In this document: positions 24,813 through 35,050 of the stretch, piece after piece
Position numbering within the stretch: position 1 is the stretch's first letter
How the letters are laid out: each line of letters opens with the position of its first letter
Program-made: the position numbers and the translations under genes
Notes under the pieces: generated by a model
What the model saw: only the letters and a program-made list of their open reading frames with translations
Databases searched by the model: none
Told to the model about the DNA's origin: nothing
Source: Halorubrum sp. Atlit-26R
Lineage (GTDB): Archaea; Halobacteriota; Halobacteria; Halobacteriales; Haloferacaceae
Assembly: GCF_003666015.1 (NCBI RefSeq)
Contig: NZ_QPLT01000001.1
Span: 62,001 to 126,000 of the forward strand
Reading direction: 5' to 3'
DNA: 64,000 nucleotides

Positions 24813-26315
24813 ATGGGAGCCATAGAGGAGGTGTACGAGGACCTCGACACGGACGTCGAGTTCGAGGAGTTCGAGGCCGCCGTCGAGGACAAGGTCGAGC
24901 AGATGGGCGGGCTCGCCGACGAGGAGACCGCCGCGATGCTCATCGCGCACGAGCTGCGAGACGAGGAGGCCGACACCATCGCCGACATCGAGCCGGGGAT
25001 GAACGACGTGAAGTTCCTCGGGAAGGTGACCGCCATCGGCGAGGTCCGGACCTTCGAGCGCGACGACGAGGAGGCCGAGGAGGGCCGCGTGTGTAACGTC
25101 GACGTCGCCGACACCTCCGGCTCCGTCCGGGTCGCGCTGTGGGACGACATGGCCGCGGCGGCCGAGGAGGAGCTGGAGGTCGGCCAGGTCCTCCGCGTGA
25201 TGGGCCGTCCCAAGGAGGGGTACAGCGGCCTCGAAGTGAGCGCCGACAAGGTCGAGCCCGACGAGGACGCCGAGGTCGACGTTCAGGTGCTCGACACGTA
25301 CCGCGTCGAGGACCTGACGCTCGGCGCGTCCGACGTCGACCTCGTGGGGCAGGTGCTCGACACCGACTCGATCCGCACGTTCGACCGCGACGACGGCAGC
25401 GAGGGGCGCGTGGCGAACCTCACGGTCGGCGACGAGACGGGACGCGTGCGCATCACGCTGTGGGACGGCAAGGCCGACCTCGCCGAGGAGTTCGACGCCG
25501 GCGAGGTCGTCGAGGTCGGCGACGGCTACGTCCGCGAGCGCGACGGCGACTTAGAGCTCCACGTCGGCGACCGCGGCACCGTCGAGCGCGTCGACGAGGA
25601 CGTCGAGTACGTCCCGGAGACGACCGACATCGCGGACTTGGAGATCGGCGAAACCGTCGACGTCGGCGGCGGCGTCATCGAGACCGACCCCAAGCGCACC
25701 TTCGACCGCGACGACGGCAGCGAGGGGCAGGTCCGCAACGTCCGGATCAAAGACGAGACGGGCGAGATCCGCGTCGCGCTGTGGGGCGACAAGGCCGACC
25801 GCGAGATCGAGCTGGCCGACCGCGTCGTCTTCACCGACGTCGAGATCCAGGACGGTTGGCAGGACGACCTGGAGGCGTCCGCGAACTGGCGCTCGACCGT
25901 CACCGTCCTCGACGAGGGGAGCGACGCGGCGGCCGGCGTCGCGGACGGCGCGGCCGGATCCGGCGCCGCGGGGGGCGACCGGGCCGCCGGAGACGACGAC
26001 CGCGACGCGAGCGAGACCGGTCTGGGCGCCTTCGCCGAGGACGGACAGAAGGCGGCCGCGGAGGCCGTCGCGGGCGAGAGCGGCGACGACGAGGGAGCCG
26101 GCGCGGGCGGCGGCGCCGCGGCCGCGACGGCGGAGCGCTCGAGCGAGGACGTCGAGTTCACCGGGACGGTCGTCCAGACCGGCGACCCGGTCGTCCTCGA
26201 CGACGGGCAGCGGACGAAGACGGTCGAAACCGACGCGAGCCTCCGGCTCGGCGAGGAGGTAACCGTCCGCGGGCCGGAGCGCGACGGCACCATCGACGCC
26301 GACGACGTGTTCTGA
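24813..26315 (+). CDS. Replication protein A-type single-stranded DNA-binding protein
   Basis: A 500-residue protein with three clear OB folds in tandem. Each ends in a phrase like SGSVRVALWDDMA, TGRVRITLWDGKA or TGEIRVALWGDKAD (about residues 62-150, 165-260 and 275-365). The second and third share RTFDRDDGSEG loops. A long Ala/Gly/Asp linker follows, and a fourth short OB-like stretch ends the protein. An N-terminal helical domain of about 60 residues precedes the first fold. It coats ssDNA in replication and repair. The ATG at 24813 has ggaggga a few bases upstream; the in-frame ATG at 24678 would add an unconserved basic stretch. It lacks the zinc finger of some archaeal RPAs. Confidence 0.88.
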   Translation: MGAIEEVYEDLDTDVEFEEFEAAVEDKVEQMGGLADEETAAMLIAHELRDEEADTIADIEPGMNDVKFLGKVTAIGEVRTFERDDEEAEEGRVCNVDVADTSGSVRVALWDDMAAAAEEELEVGQVLRVMGRPKEGYSGLEVSADKVEPDEDAEVDVQVLDTYRVEDLTLGASDVDLVGQVLDTDSIRTFDRDDGSEGRVANLTVGDETGRVRITLWDGKADLAEEFDAGEVVEVGDGYVRERDGDLELHVGDRGTVERVDEDVEYVPETTDIADLEIGETVDVGGGVIETDPKRTFDRDDGSEGQVRNVRIKDETGEIRVALWGDKADREIELADRVVFTDVEIQDGWQDDLEASANWRSTVTVLDEGSDAAAGVADGAAGSGAAGGDRAAGDDDRDASETGLGAFAEDGQKAAAEAVAGESGDDEGAGAGGGAAAATAERSSEDVEFTGTVVQTGDPVVLDDGQRTKTVETDASLRLGEEVTVRGPERDGTIDADDVF

Positions 26316-26412
26316 GGCGGACGCGTCTTCTGCCCCCGACGGTCGCCGTCCGGATCCGGCGGCGATGCGGCTAACGGAAAGCGTTATACGATACACGGAC
26401 GCGACTGTGTGT

Positions 26413-26844
26413 ATGAGTGTCGAGTTGCCGTTCGCGCCGGTCGACGGGATCATCCGGCGGAACGCGGGGGAACTCCGGGTCAGCGCGGACGCCGCCGAGG
26501 AGCTCGCGCGACGGATCCAGTCGCACGGCGCGGACCTGGCCGTCGACGCGGCCGAGAAGGCGACCGCGGACGGCCGGAAGACGCTGATGGCCGCGGACTT
26601 CGGCGTCGAGCAGGTCGTCAGCCGGGAGGACCTCACGCTGCCGGTCGCGCCGATCGACCGGATCGCTCGGCTCCGGATCGACGACCGCTATCGCGTCGGC
26701 GTCGACGCGCGCGTCGCGCTGGCCGACATCTTAGAAGACTACGCCGACAACGTCGCGAGCGCGGCCGCGACGCTGGCCCGCCACGCGGACCGACGAACGG
26801 TACAGGCCGAGGACATCGAGACGTACTTCGCCCTCTTCGAGTAG
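26413..26844 (+). CDS. Archaeal histone, fused doublet
   Basis: A 143-residue protein with two histone folds in one chain, the halophile form. The first fold is LPFAPVDGIIRRNAGELRVS...DLAVDAAEKATADGRKTLMAADF. The second is LPVAPIDRIARLRIDDRYRVG...LARHADRRTVQAEDIETYF. The two therefore form an intramolecular heterodimer. Acidic surface residues are abundant, so DNA binding in high salt may be weak. The ATG at 26413 lies about 30 bases below a gcgttatacgat TATA element. The next gene begins on the base after its stop codon. Confidence 0.92.
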   Translation: MSVELPFAPVDGIIRRNAGELRVSADAAEELARRIQSHGADLAVDAAEKATADGRKTLMAADFGVEQVVSREDLTLPVAPIDRIARLRIDDRYRVGVDARVALADILEDYADNVASAAATLARHADRRTVQAEDIETYFALFE

Positions 26845-27849
26845 ATGCGGTTCGGCTACAGCGAGCGGTGTCTCGACCACGACACCGGCGAGCGACACCC
26901 GGAGAACCCGGACCGGCTCCGCGCGATCCGCCGCGGGCTCACGAAGCGCCACGGCGTCGAGTACGTCGAGGCGGACCCCGCGGAGAAGTCGGCGGTCACG
27001 GCGGTCCACGACGCCGACTACGTCGACGAGCTGGAGTCGTTCGTGGCGGACGGCGGCGGGAGCTGGGACCCCGACACCGTCGCCAGCGACGGGACGTGGG
27101 ACGCCGCGCTCACCTCCGCCGGACTCGCACAGTGGGCCGCCCGCGAGGCGCTCGACGGCTCGACCGGCCGACGGACGCCGTTCGCGATCGGCCGCCCGCC
27201 GGGCCACCACGCCGTCACCGACGACGCGATGGGGTTCTGCTTTTTCAACAACGCCGCCGTCGCGGCCCAGACCGCGCTCGACGAGGACCTCGCCGACCGC
27301 GTCGCGATCTTCGACTGGGACGTTCACCACGGCAACGGCACGCAGGACATCTTCTACGACCGCGGCGACGTTCTCTACGCGTCGATCCACGAGGACGGAC
27401 TGTACCCGGACACGGGCGACCTCGACGAGACCGGCGAGGGGGACGGCGAGGGGACCACCGCGAACCTCCCGCTGGCGGCCGGCGCCGGCGACGCCGACTA
27501 CCTGTACGCGGTCGACGAGGGGATCGCCCCCGCGGTCGACCGGTTCGACCCCGACCTGCTGATCGTCTCGGCGGGGTTCGACGCGCACCGCCACGACCCC
27601 ATCTCGCGGATGCGCGTCTCCTCCGAGGGGTACGCGCTGCTGACCGACCGGATCCGGACGCTCGCCGACGACGTCGGCGCCGCCGACGCGTACGTGCTGG
27701 AGGGCGGCTACGGCCTCGACACGCTCGCCGAGGGGGTCTCGATGGTTCACGAGACGTACGACGGCCGGACGCCCGTCGACACCGACGAGGACCCGGACGA
27801 TAAGACCGAGGCGCTCGTCGACGACCTGCGGGCGGAACTGGATCTGTAG
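26845..27849 (+). CDS. Histone deacetylase-superfamily protein (AcuC-like)
   Basis: A 334-residue arginase/deacetylase-fold enzyme. The active-site elements are in order: RPPGHHAV (His pair), FFNNAAVAA, FDWDVHHGNGTQ (metal-binding Asp and His), SAGFDAH (second Asp) and EGGYGLDT (Gly-Gly-Tyr). All zinc ligands and charge-relay residues are present, so it should be active. It removes acyl groups from lysine side chains or from small amides. It starts directly after the histone stop codon (TAGATG) and is almost certainly in the same transcript. Confidence 0.9.
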   Translation: MRFGYSERCLDHDTGERHPENPDRLRAIRRGLTKRHGVEYVEADPAEKSAVTAVHDADYVDELESFVADGGGSWDPDTVASDGTWDAALTSAGLAQWAAREALDGSTGRRTPFAIGRPPGHHAVTDDAMGFCFFNNAAVAAQTALDEDLADRVAIFDWDVHHGNGTQDIFYDRGDVLYASIHEDGLYPDTGDLDETGEGDGEGTTANLPLAAGAGDADYLYAVDEGIAPAVDRFDPDLLIVSAGFDAHRHDPISRMRVSSEGYALLTDRIRTLADDVGAADAYVLEGGYGLDTLAEGVSMVHETYDGRTPVDTDEDPDDKTEALVDDLRAELDL

Positions 27850-27902
27850 GCTGCGGTCTCGCTCGTCGCTGTCGCTCCTCGTTCGTTTTGCGGCAGTGAA
27901 AG

Positions 27903-27995
27903 ACGGTCGGAGCGGGATTTGAACCGAAATCAGACGTGCTCGCTCACTCCGTTCGCTGCGCGCGACTGATAGGGTTCAAATCCCTGTGCGACCGT
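27903..27995. repeat. Inverted pair of tRNA 3'-end remnants
   Basis: The left arm (27903-27925) is acggtcgg followed by agcgggatttgaacc; the last 18 bases equal the T-arm/3' part of the tRNA-Asp genes 120 bases away, on the minus strand. The right arm (27973-27995) is its near-exact inverse, ending gcgaccgt on the plus strand. Twelve bases (27914-27925 with 27973-27984) and seven bases at the ends pair perfectly. No complete cloverleaf can be built, so both are fragments. Confidence 0.65.
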
Positions 27996-28040
27996 TTTCG
28001 ACGAACGGCTCGCTCCGCTCACCGTGTTGTTCGTCGAAAA
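27995..28040 (-). terminator. Inverted repeat after the tRNA-Asp genes
   Basis: TTTTCGACGAAC (27995-28006) and GTTCGTCGAAAA (28029-28040) pair perfectly over 12 bp with a 22-nt loop, starting one base past the 3' end of the first tRNA-Asp. It is a plausible end of the tRNA transcript. Confidence 0.5.
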
Positions 28041-28113
28041 CGCCCGGAGCGGGATTTGAACCCGCGTCACGACCGTGACAGGGTCGTATGATGGGCCACT
28101 ACACCATCCGGGC
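28041..28113 (-). tRNA. tRNA-Asp (anticodon GTC), copy 1
   Basis: The minus strand gives the acceptor GCCCGGA/TCCGGGC, an anticodon stem CGACC/GGTCG with loop CTGTCAC (anticodon GTC), and a T-arm GCGGG-TTCAAAT-CCCGC. The discriminator is G. It is identical in sequence to copy 2. Confidence 0.95.
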
Positions 28114-28142
28114 AAACAGCGACAGCGCCCCGAAAGAGGGGA

Positions 28143-28215
28143 CGCCCGGAGCGGGATTTGAACCCGCGTCACGACCGTGACAGGGTCGTATGATGGGCCA
28201 CTACACCATCCGGGC
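28143..28215 (-). tRNA. tRNA-Asp (anticodon GTC), copy 2
   Basis: It has the same 73-base cloverleaf as copy 1, 29 bases away. Duplicate tRNA-Asp genes fit the very high Asp content of the proteome. The two are probably transcribed together from upstream of 28215. Confidence 0.95.
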
Positions 28216-28491
28216 TTGTCGCATCAGTTCGTACCCCTGTCTGGCAAATAAGGCTTGTCATCCCTGACGGGAGTGCGGGTCGGTGACAGGGAATCGGGAC
28301 GTCCGAGCCGGGACGCCGAGGGGGCAATCGGGGTCGCGGCCGGTATGCTTTTGTGTCGACCTCGCGTGTGTGGGAGTGTCGAACGCCCCGGCCCGTGAGC
28401 CGCGCGCGGCAGCGCTTGGTAACTCTTATGCCGCTGGCGTATATACGTATCTGTAGTATCTCGTGATAGCTTCTCCCCACCACCAGCACCC

Positions 28492-28722
28492 ATGGTAGAC
28501 GTAAGCCAACACGAACTCGTCCCGGACCACGTCCTCCTCGACGACCCCGAGGAGGTCGAGGAGGTCCTGGCGGAGTACGACGTGAAGAAAACGAACTTAC
28601 CGAAGATCAAACGCACGGATCCCGCGCTCCCCGACGAGGCCGAGGTCGGCGACGTGGTGAAGATCGTCCGCGACTCCCGAACGACCGACGAGGCGGTCGT
28701 GTACCGATTAGTCGTCTCATGA
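28492..28722 (+). CDS. rpoH: RNA polymerase subunit H (Rpb5-like)
   Basis: A 76-residue protein equivalent to the C-terminal assembly domain of eukaryotic Rpb5: [20 protein letters not shown], then [26 protein letters not shown] and a final VYRLVVS strand. It opens the polymerase gene block. The stop overlaps the next start (ATGA at 28719), so H and B'' are translationally coupled. The 276 bases upstream, beyond tRNA-Asp, hold a likely promoter around tatatacgtat (near 28440). Confidence 0.95.
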   Translation: MVDVSQHELVPDHVLLDDPEEVEEVLAEYDVKKTNLPKIKRTDPALPDEAEVGDVVKIVRDSRTTDEAVVYRLVVS

Positions 28723-30284
28723 ACAGGCAAGACCGACGCGTGGTTTCACGCGAGTACTTCTCGGACGAACGGCTCGCCGAACACCACTTCCGCTCGTTCA
28801 ACAACTTCCTGGACCGCGGCATGCAGGAAGTGGTCGACGAGAAGGAGACCATCGAGACGGACATCGGCGACAAGGAGGGACAGGAGCCGGTGTACGTCGA
28901 GCTCGGCGACGTGCGGATGGTCACCCCGCGCGTCCGCGAGGCCGACGGCTCCGAGGAGCTGCTCTACCCGCAGGAGGCGCGGCTCCGCAACATCACCTAC
29001 TCGGCGCCCGTGTTCATGGAGATGTCCATCGTGCGCGGCGGCGAGGACGAGCCCGAACAGGTCGTCGACACGACCGAGACCAAGGTCGGCCGGATGCCGA
29101 TCATGGTCGGCTCGAACAAGTGTAACATGGCGGGATTCTCCGACGAGGAGCTCATCGACATCGGCGAGGACCCCGTCGACCCCGGCGGCTACTTCATCGT
29201 CAACGGCTCCGAGCGCGTGCTGATGACCTCGGAGGACCTGGCGCCGAACAAGATCCTCGCGGAGTACGACTCGAAGTACGGCGACGAGATTCAGGTCGCC
29301 AAGACGTTCTCCCAGCGCCGCGGGTACCGCGCCTTGGTGCTCTGCGAGCGCAACCGCGAGGGGCTGCTCGAAGTGTCGTTCCCGTCCGTCTCGGGTTCCA
29401 TCGACTTCGTGACCCTCGTCCGGGCGCTCGGGCTCGAATCCGACGAGGAGATCGTCCACCGCGTCTCGGACGACCCCGAGATCGTGAAGTTCATGCTGGA
29501 GAACTTAGAGGAGGCGGACGTCCAGACGACCGAGGGCGCCATCGAGACCCTCGGCGAGCGCGTCGCGAGCGGCCAGGGGAAGAACTACCAGCTCAAGCGG
29601 GCGAACTACGTCATCGACCGCTACCTGCTCCCGCACCTCCACGAGGAGGGCGTCGACGAGGAGGACGTGCGGATCAACAAGGCGTACTACCTCTGCCGGA
29701 TGGCCGAGGCGTGCTTCGAGCTCGCACTCGACCGCCGGGAGGCCGACGACAAGGACCACTACGCGAACAAGCGCCTGAAGGTCTCCGGCGACCTGATGCG
29801 CGACCTGTTCCGCACCGCGCTGAACAAGTTAGCGCGCGACGTGAAGTACCAGCTCGAACGCGCCAACATGCGGAACCGGCAGCTCACGGTGAACACCGTG
29901 GTCCGCTCCGACGTGCTGACCGAGCGGCTCGAACACCCGATCGCGACGGGGAACTGGGTGGGCGGCCGCTCGGGCGTCTCCCAGCTCGTCGACCGGACGG
30001 ACTACATGGGCGTGCTCTCGCACCTCCGGCGCCTGCGCTCGCCGCTGTCGCGGTCGCAGCCGCACTTCGAGGCGCGGGACCTCCACGCGACCCAGTGGGG
30101 TCGCATCTGTCCCTCCGAGACGCCGGAGGGACCGAACTGCGGGCTCGTGAAGAACTTCGCGCAGGCGATGGAGCTGTCGCAGACGGTCGAGGACGAACAG
30201 GGGCTGAAACGAGAACTGGCGTCGATGGGTGTCGAGGGGATCCCCGGCATTGAGGGCGTCGAACGACAGACGGCGGACGACTGA
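28719..30284 (+). CDS. rpoB2: RNA polymerase subunit B'' (N-terminal half of Rpb2)
   Basis: A 521-residue subunit covering the lobe, protrusion and fork of the second-largest subunit, which is split in haloarchaea. Visible family motifs include [36 protein letters not shown] and the closing [21 protein letters not shown]. Coupled to rpoH by a 4-bp overlap; B' follows after two bases. No intein or large insertion is seen, and the length is normal. Confidence 0.96.
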   Translation: MNRQDRRVVSREYFSDERLAEHHFRSFNNFLDRGMQEVVDEKETIETDIGDKEGQEPVYVELGDVRMVTPRVREADGSEELLYPQEARLRNITYSAPVFMEMSIVRGGEDEPEQVVDTTETKVGRMPIMVGSNKCNMAGFSDEELIDIGEDPVDPGGYFIVNGSERVLMTSEDLAPNKILAEYDSKYGDEIQVAKTFSQRRGYRALVLCERNREGLLEVSFPSVSGSIDFVTLVRALGLESDEEIVHRVSDDPEIVKFMLENLEEADVQTTEGAIETLGERVASGQGKNYQLKRANYVIDRYLLPHLHEEGVDEEDVRINKAYYLCRMAEACFELALDRREADDKDHYANKRLKVSGDLMRDLFRTALNKLARDVKYQLERANMRNRQLTVNTVVRSDVLTERLEHPIATGNWVGGRSGVSQLVDRTDYMGVLSHLRRLRSPLSRSQPHFEARDLHATQWGRICPSETPEGPNCGLVKNFAQAMELSQTVEDEQGLKRELASMGVEGIPGIEGVERQTADD

Positions 30285-30286
30285 TC

Positions 30287-32116
30287 ATGGCACAAGCAGA
30301 ACGCGAAGCGAAGGTGTACGTCAACGGGAGCCTCGTGGGCACCCACGAGAACCCGGACGAGCTCGCCGAACAGATACGCGAGGCGCGCCGCCGCGGCGAC
30401 GTCTCGGAGATGGTGAACGTCTCGGTGAAAGACCGGACCCGCGAGGTCATCGTCAACGCCGACGCGGGGCGGGCGCGGCGCCCGCTCATCGTCGTCGAGA
30501 ACGGCGAGCCGCTCCTCGGCGACGAGGAGATCGAGGCCCTCGAACGCGGCGACGTGGAGTTCGAGGACCTCGTCGAGCGCGGCTACGTCGAGTTCATCGA
30601 CGCCGAGGAGGAGGAGGACATCCTCGTCGCCGTCGACGAGGAGGACGTGACCGAGGACCACACGCACCTCGAGATCGACCCCCAGCTCGTCTTCGGCATC
30701 GGCGCGGGGATGATCCCGTACCCCGAGCACAACGCCTCGCCCCGGATTACGATGGGCGCGGGGATGATGAAGCAGTCGCTCGGGCTCCCCTCCGCGAACT
30801 ACCGGATCCGGCCGGACACGCGTCAGCACCTCCTCCACTACCCGCAGCTGGCGATGGTGAAGACGCAGACGTCCGACCAGATCAGCTTCGACGAGCGGCC
30901 GGCGGCGCAGAACTTCGTCGTCGCCGTGATGTCCTACGAGGGGTTCAACATCGAGGACGCCTTGGTGATGAACCAGGGCTCCGTCGACCGCGCGCTCACC
31001 CGCTCGCACTTCTTCCGGACCTACGAGGGCGAGGAGCGCCGCTACCCCGGCGGCCAGGAGGACCGCTTCGAGATCCCCGAACAGGACGTGCGCGGCGCCC
31101 GCGGCGAGGACGCGTACACCCACCTCGACGAGGACGGCCTCGTCAACCCCGAGACGAAGGTGGACGAGTCCTCGGTGCTGCTCGGCAAGACCAGCCCGCC
31201 GCGCTTCCTCGAAGAGCCCGACGACATGGGCGGGCTCTCCCCGCAGAAGCGCCGCGAGACCTCGGTGACGATGCGCTCGGGCGAGTCGGGCGTCGTCGAC
31301 ACCGTGACGCTGATGGAGGGCGAGGACGGCTCCAAGCTCTCGAAGGTGAAGGTGCGCGACCAGCGCGTCCCCGAGCTGGGCGACAAGTTCGCGTCCCGAC
31401 ACGGCCAGAAGGGCGTCGTGGGCCACCTCGCGCCCCAGGAGGACATGCCGTTCACCGAGGAGGGGGTCGTCCCCGACCTCGTGATGAACCCGCACGCGCT
31501 GCCGTCGCGGATGACGGTCGGCCACGTGCTGGAGATGCTCGGCGGTAAGGTCGGCTCGCTCCGCGGCTCGCGCGTCGACGGCACGCCGTTCCAGGGCGAA
31601 GACGAGGAGGAGCTCCGCGACCAGCTCGAGGAGCACGGCTTCGAGTCCTCCGGCAAGGAGGTCATGTACTCCGGCGTCACCGGCGAGAAGATCGACGCCG
31701 AGATCTTCGTCGGGACGATCTTCTACCACAAGCTGTACCACATGGTGTCGAACAAGCTCCACGCCCGCTCGCGCGGGCCGGTCCAGGTGCTCACGCGCCA
31801 GCCGACCGAGGGGCGGGCCCGCGAGGGCGGGCTGCGCGTCGGGGAGATGGAGCGCGACACGATCATCGGTCACGGCGCGTCGATGGTGCTCAACGAGCGG
31901 CTGCTGGAGTCTTCCGACGCCGAGACGGTCCACGTCTCCGCGGAGACCGGGCTCGTCGCCGTCGAGGACCGCGAGCAGCGCCGCGTGTACGACCCGGTGA
32001 CGGGCGACGAGGACGACATCCACGAGCTTGAGGTCAGCTACGCGTTCAAGCTGCTGCTCGACGAGATGATCGCCCTCGGCATCCGACCGAAACTCGAACT
32101 GGAGGACGCGATTTAG
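30287..32116 (+). CDS. rpoB1: RNA polymerase subunit B' (C-terminal half of Rpb2)
   Basis: A 609-residue subunit with the hybrid-binding and wall domains: [17 protein letters not shown], then [19 protein letters not shown], then [13 protein letters not shown] and [12 protein letters not shown]. The first 90 residues complete the external domain. It lies two bases after B'' and directly abuts A' (TAGATG). The usual C-terminal zinc site of Rpb2 is degenerate in this protein, as commonly seen in haloarchaea; no CxxC pair is present. Confidence 0.96.
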   Translation: MAQAEREAKVYVNGSLVGTHENPDELAEQIREARRRGDVSEMVNVSVKDRTREVIVNADAGRARRPLIVVENGEPLLGDEEIEALERGDVEFEDLVERGYVEFIDAEEEEDILVAVDEEDVTEDHTHLEIDPQLVFGIGAGMIPYPEHNASPRITMGAGMMKQSLGLPSANYRIRPDTRQHLLHYPQLAMVKTQTSDQISFDERPAAQNFVVAVMSYEGFNIEDALVMNQGSVDRALTRSHFFRTYEGEERRYPGGQEDRFEIPEQDVRGARGEDAYTHLDEDGLVNPETKVDESSVLLGKTSPPRFLEEPDDMGGLSPQKRRETSVTMRSGESGVVDTVTLMEGEDGSKLSKVKVRDQRVPELGDKFASRHGQKGVVGHLAPQEDMPFTEEGVVPDLVMNPHALPSRMTVGHVLEMLGGKVGSLRGSRVDGTPFQGEDEEELRDQLEEHGFESSGKEVMYSGVTGEKIDAEIFVGTIFYHKLYHMVSNKLHARSRGPVQVLTRQPTEGRAREGGLRVGEMERDTIIGHGASMVLNERLLESSDAETVHVSAETGLVAVEDREQRRVYDPVTGDEDDIHELEVSYAFKLLLDEMIALGIRPKLELEDAI

Positions 32117-35050
32117 ATGTCAATGCAAACACCGAAAGTGCTCGGCGGGATCGACTTCGGCCTCATGGACCCGGAGACGTACCGGGACATGTCCGCGACG
32201 AAGGTGATCACGGCCGACACGTACGACGACGACGGCTATCCGATCGACATGGGGCTGATGGACCCGCGGCTGGGCGTCATCGACCCCGGCCTGGAGTGCC
32301 GCACCTGCGGCTCCCACTCCGGCTCCTGTAACGGCCACTTCGGCCACATCGAGCTGGCGGCGCCCGTCATCCACGTGGGCTTCACGAAGCTCATCCGGCG
32401 GCTGCTCCGCTCGACGTGCCGCGAGTGCGGGCGGCTCGCCTTGGACGACGCGCAGCGCGACGAGTTCCGCGACCGCTACGAGCGGGCGAAGGAGCTCGGC
32501 GACGACGAACACGACGTGCTGAAGGCCGCCGTCCGGCAGGCCCGGAAGGCGTCCACCTGTCCGTTCTGCGGCGAGCCGCAGGCGGACATCAAACACGAGA
32601 AGCCGACCACCTACTACGAGGTCCAGGACGTGCTCTCGGGCGACTACTCCGAGCGCATCGCGGCCGCGATGCAGCCCGACGAGGAGGAGGACGACCCCGG
32701 CACCTCGCCGCAGGAGCTCGCCGACGAGACCGACATCGCCGTCGACCGGATCAACGAGATCATGGCCGGCGAGTTCCGCCCGCGCAAGGAGGACCGCCGC
32801 GCCATCGAGAAGGCGCTCGACGTCGACCTCACCGAGGAGGACATGAACAAGCTGATGCCCTCGGACATCCGCGACTGGTTCGAGGACATCCCGGACGAGG
32901 ACCTCGAGGTCCTCGGCATCGACTCCGAGCACTCCCGCCCGGAGTGGATGATCCTGACGGTGCTGCCGGTGCCGCCGGTGACCACCCGTCCCTCTATCAC
33001 GCTCGACAACGGCCAGCGCTCCGAGGACGACCTCACGCACAAGCTGGTCGACATCATCCGGATCAACCAGCGGTTCATGGAGAACCGCGAGGCGGGCGCC
33101 CCGCAGCTGATCATCGAGGACCTCTGGGAGCTCTTGCAGTACCACGTCACCACGTTCGTCGACAACGAGATCAGCGGGACGCCGCCCGCCCGCCACCGCT
33201 CCGGCCGTCCCCTCAAGACGCTCAGCCAGCGGCTGAAGGGGAAGGAGGGCCGCTTCCGCGGCTCGCTTTCGGGGAAGCGCGTCAACTTCTCCGCCCGGAC
33301 CGTCATCTCGCCGGACCCGACCCTCTCGCTCAACGAGGTCGGCGTGCCCGACCGCGTGGCGAAGGAGATGACCCAGACGCTCAACGTCACCGAGCGCAAC
33401 GTCGAGGAGGCGCGGCAGTACGTCCGGAACGGGCCCGAGGCCCACCCCGGCGCGAACTACGTGCGCCGCCCCGACGGCCGCCGCCTGAAGGTGACCGAGA
33501 AGAACTGCGAGGAGCTCGCCGAGAAGGTCGAGGCCGACTGGGAGGTGAACCGCCACCTCGTGGACGGCGACATCGTGATCTTCAACCGGCAGCCCTCGCT
33601 GCACCGGATGTCCATCATGGCCCACGAGGTCGTGGTGATGCCGTACAAGACGTTCCGGCTCAACACCGTCGTCTGTCCGCCGTACAACGCCGACTTCGAC
33701 GGCGACGAGATGAACATGCACGCGCTGCAAAACGAGGAGGCCCGCGCCGAGGCGCGCGTCCTCATGCGCGTCCAAGAGCAGATCCTCTCGCCCCGCTTCG
33801 GCGGGAACATCATCGGCGCCATTCAGGACCACATCTCCGGCACCTACCTGCTCACCCACTCGAACCCCGAGTTCACGGAGACGCAGGCGCTGGACCTGCT
33901 CCGCGCCACGCGCGTGGACGAGCTGCCCGAGGCCGACGGCGTCGGCGACGACGGCCGCGAGTTCTGGACCGGTCGCACGCTGTTCTCGGAGCTGCTCCCG
34001 GACGACCTCGACCTCTCGTTCACTTCTTCGGCCGGCGACAGCGTCGTCATCGAGGACGGCCAGCTGATCGAGGGGACCATCGACGAGGACGCGGTCGGCG
34101 CGTTCGGCGGCGAGGTCGTCGACACGCTCACGAAGGAGTACGGCGAGACCCGCGCCCGCGTGTTCATCAACGAGATCGCGTCGCTGGCGATGCGCGCGAT
34201 CATGAACTTCGGGTTCTCGATCGGGATCGACGACGAGTCGATCCCGCCGGAGGCCGAAGAGCAGGTCGACGACGCCATCGAGAGCGCCTACGACCGCGTC
34301 CAGGAGCTGATCTCGACGTACGAGGCCGGCGAGCTGGAGTCGCTGCCGGGCCGCGGCGTCGACGAGACCTTGGAGATGAAGATCATGCAGACGCTCGGGA
34401 AGGCCCGCGACTCGGCCGGTGAGATCGCCGACCAGCACTTCGGCGACGACAACCCGGCGGTCGTGATGGCCCGTTCCGGCGCGCGTGGCTCGATGCTGAA
34501 CCTGACGCAGATGGCCGGCTCGGTCGGCCAGCAGGCGGTCCGCGGCGAGCGGATCAACCGCGGCTACGAGGACCGGACGCTCTCGCACTACCGGCCGAAC
34601 GACCTCTCCTCGGAGGCGCACGGCTTCGTGGAGAACTCCTACCGCGGCGGGCTCACCCCGCAGGAGTTCTTCTTCCACGCGATGGGCGGCCGCGAGGGGC
34701 TGGTCGACACGGCGGTCCGGACCTCCAAGTCCGGCTACCTCCAGCGCCGGCTCATCAACGCGCTCTCCGAGTTAGAGGCGCAGTACGACGGCACGGTCCG
34801 GGACACCTCGGGCCGCATCGTCCAGTTCGAGTTCGGCGAGGACGGCACCTCGCCGGTGAAGGTCTCCTCGGGCGAGGAGGACGGCATCGACGTCGACGGT
34901 ATCGTCGACCGCGTGGTCGACGCCGAGTTCGCCTCCGACGAGGAGAAGGAGCGGTTCCTCGGCGAGCGCGAGCCGCCGACGAACCTCTCGGAGCACGCCG
35001 GACCGGGGCTTAACAAGGCCGGCGGGCCGGGGGTGGAGTCCGATGACTGA
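32117..35050 (+). CDS. rpoA1: RNA polymerase subunit A' (N-terminal two-thirds of Rpb1)
   Basis: A 977-residue catalytic subunit. The clamp zinc site is [17 protein letters not shown] (residues 61-77), with CRECGR and CPFCGEPQ after it. The magnesium-binding loop [13 protein letters not shown] is intact. Residues 195-240 form an insertion that looks like a Cro/C1-type helix-turn-helix ([35 protein letters not shown]). The trigger-loop and bridge-helix stretch ([23 protein letters not shown]) follows near the end. It overlaps A'' by eight bases. Otherwise the length is normal for haloarchaea. Confidence 0.96.
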   Translation: MSMQTPKVLGGIDFGLMDPETYRDMSATKVITADTYDDDGYPIDMGLMDPRLGVIDPGLECRTCGSHSGSCNGHFGHIELAAPVIHVGFTKLIRRLLRSTCRECGRLALDDAQRDEFRDRYERAKELGDDEHDVLKAAVRQARKASTCPFCGEPQADIKHEKPTTYYEVQDVLSGDYSERIAAAMQPDEEEDDPGTSPQELADETDIAVDRINEIMAGEFRPRKEDRRAIEKALDVDLTEEDMNKLMPSDIRDWFEDIPDEDLEVLGIDSEHSRPEWMILTVLPVPPVTTRPSITLDNGQRSEDDLTHKLVDIIRINQRFMENREAGAPQLIIEDLWELLQYHVTTFVDNEISGTPPARHRSGRPLKTLSQRLKGKEGRFRGSLSGKRVNFSARTVISPDPTLSLNEVGVPDRVAKEMTQTLNVTERNVEEARQYVRNGPEAHPGANYVRRPDGRRLKVTEKNCEELAEKVEADWEVNRHLVDGDIVIFNRQPSLHRMSIMAHEVVVMPYKTFRLNTVVCPPYNADFDGDEMNMHALQNEEARAEARVLMRVQEQILSPRFGGNIIGAIQDHISGTYLLTHSNPEFTETQALDLLRATRVDELPEADGVGDDGREFWTGRTLFSELLPDDLDLSFTSSAGDSVVIEDGQLIEGTIDEDAVGAFGGEVVDTLTKEYGETRARVFINEIASLAMRAIMNFGFSIGIDDESIPPEAEEQVDDAIESAYDRVQELISTYEAGELESLPGRGVDETLEMKIMQTLGKARDSAGEIADQHFGDDNPAVVMARSGARGSMLNLTQMAGSVGQQAVRGERINRGYEDRTLSHYRPNDLSSEAHGFVENSYRGGLTPQEFFFHAMGGREGLVDTAVRTSKSGYLQRRLINALSELEAQYDGTVRDTSGRIVQFEFGEDGTSPVKVSSGEEDGIDVDGIVDRVVDAEFASDEEKERFLGEREPPTNLSEHAGPGLNKAGGPGVESDD

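Noticed and set aside
27930-28172. 80-residue minus-strand ORF over the tRNA-Asp genes
   Set aside because: It reads through a tRNA gene and tRNA fragments.
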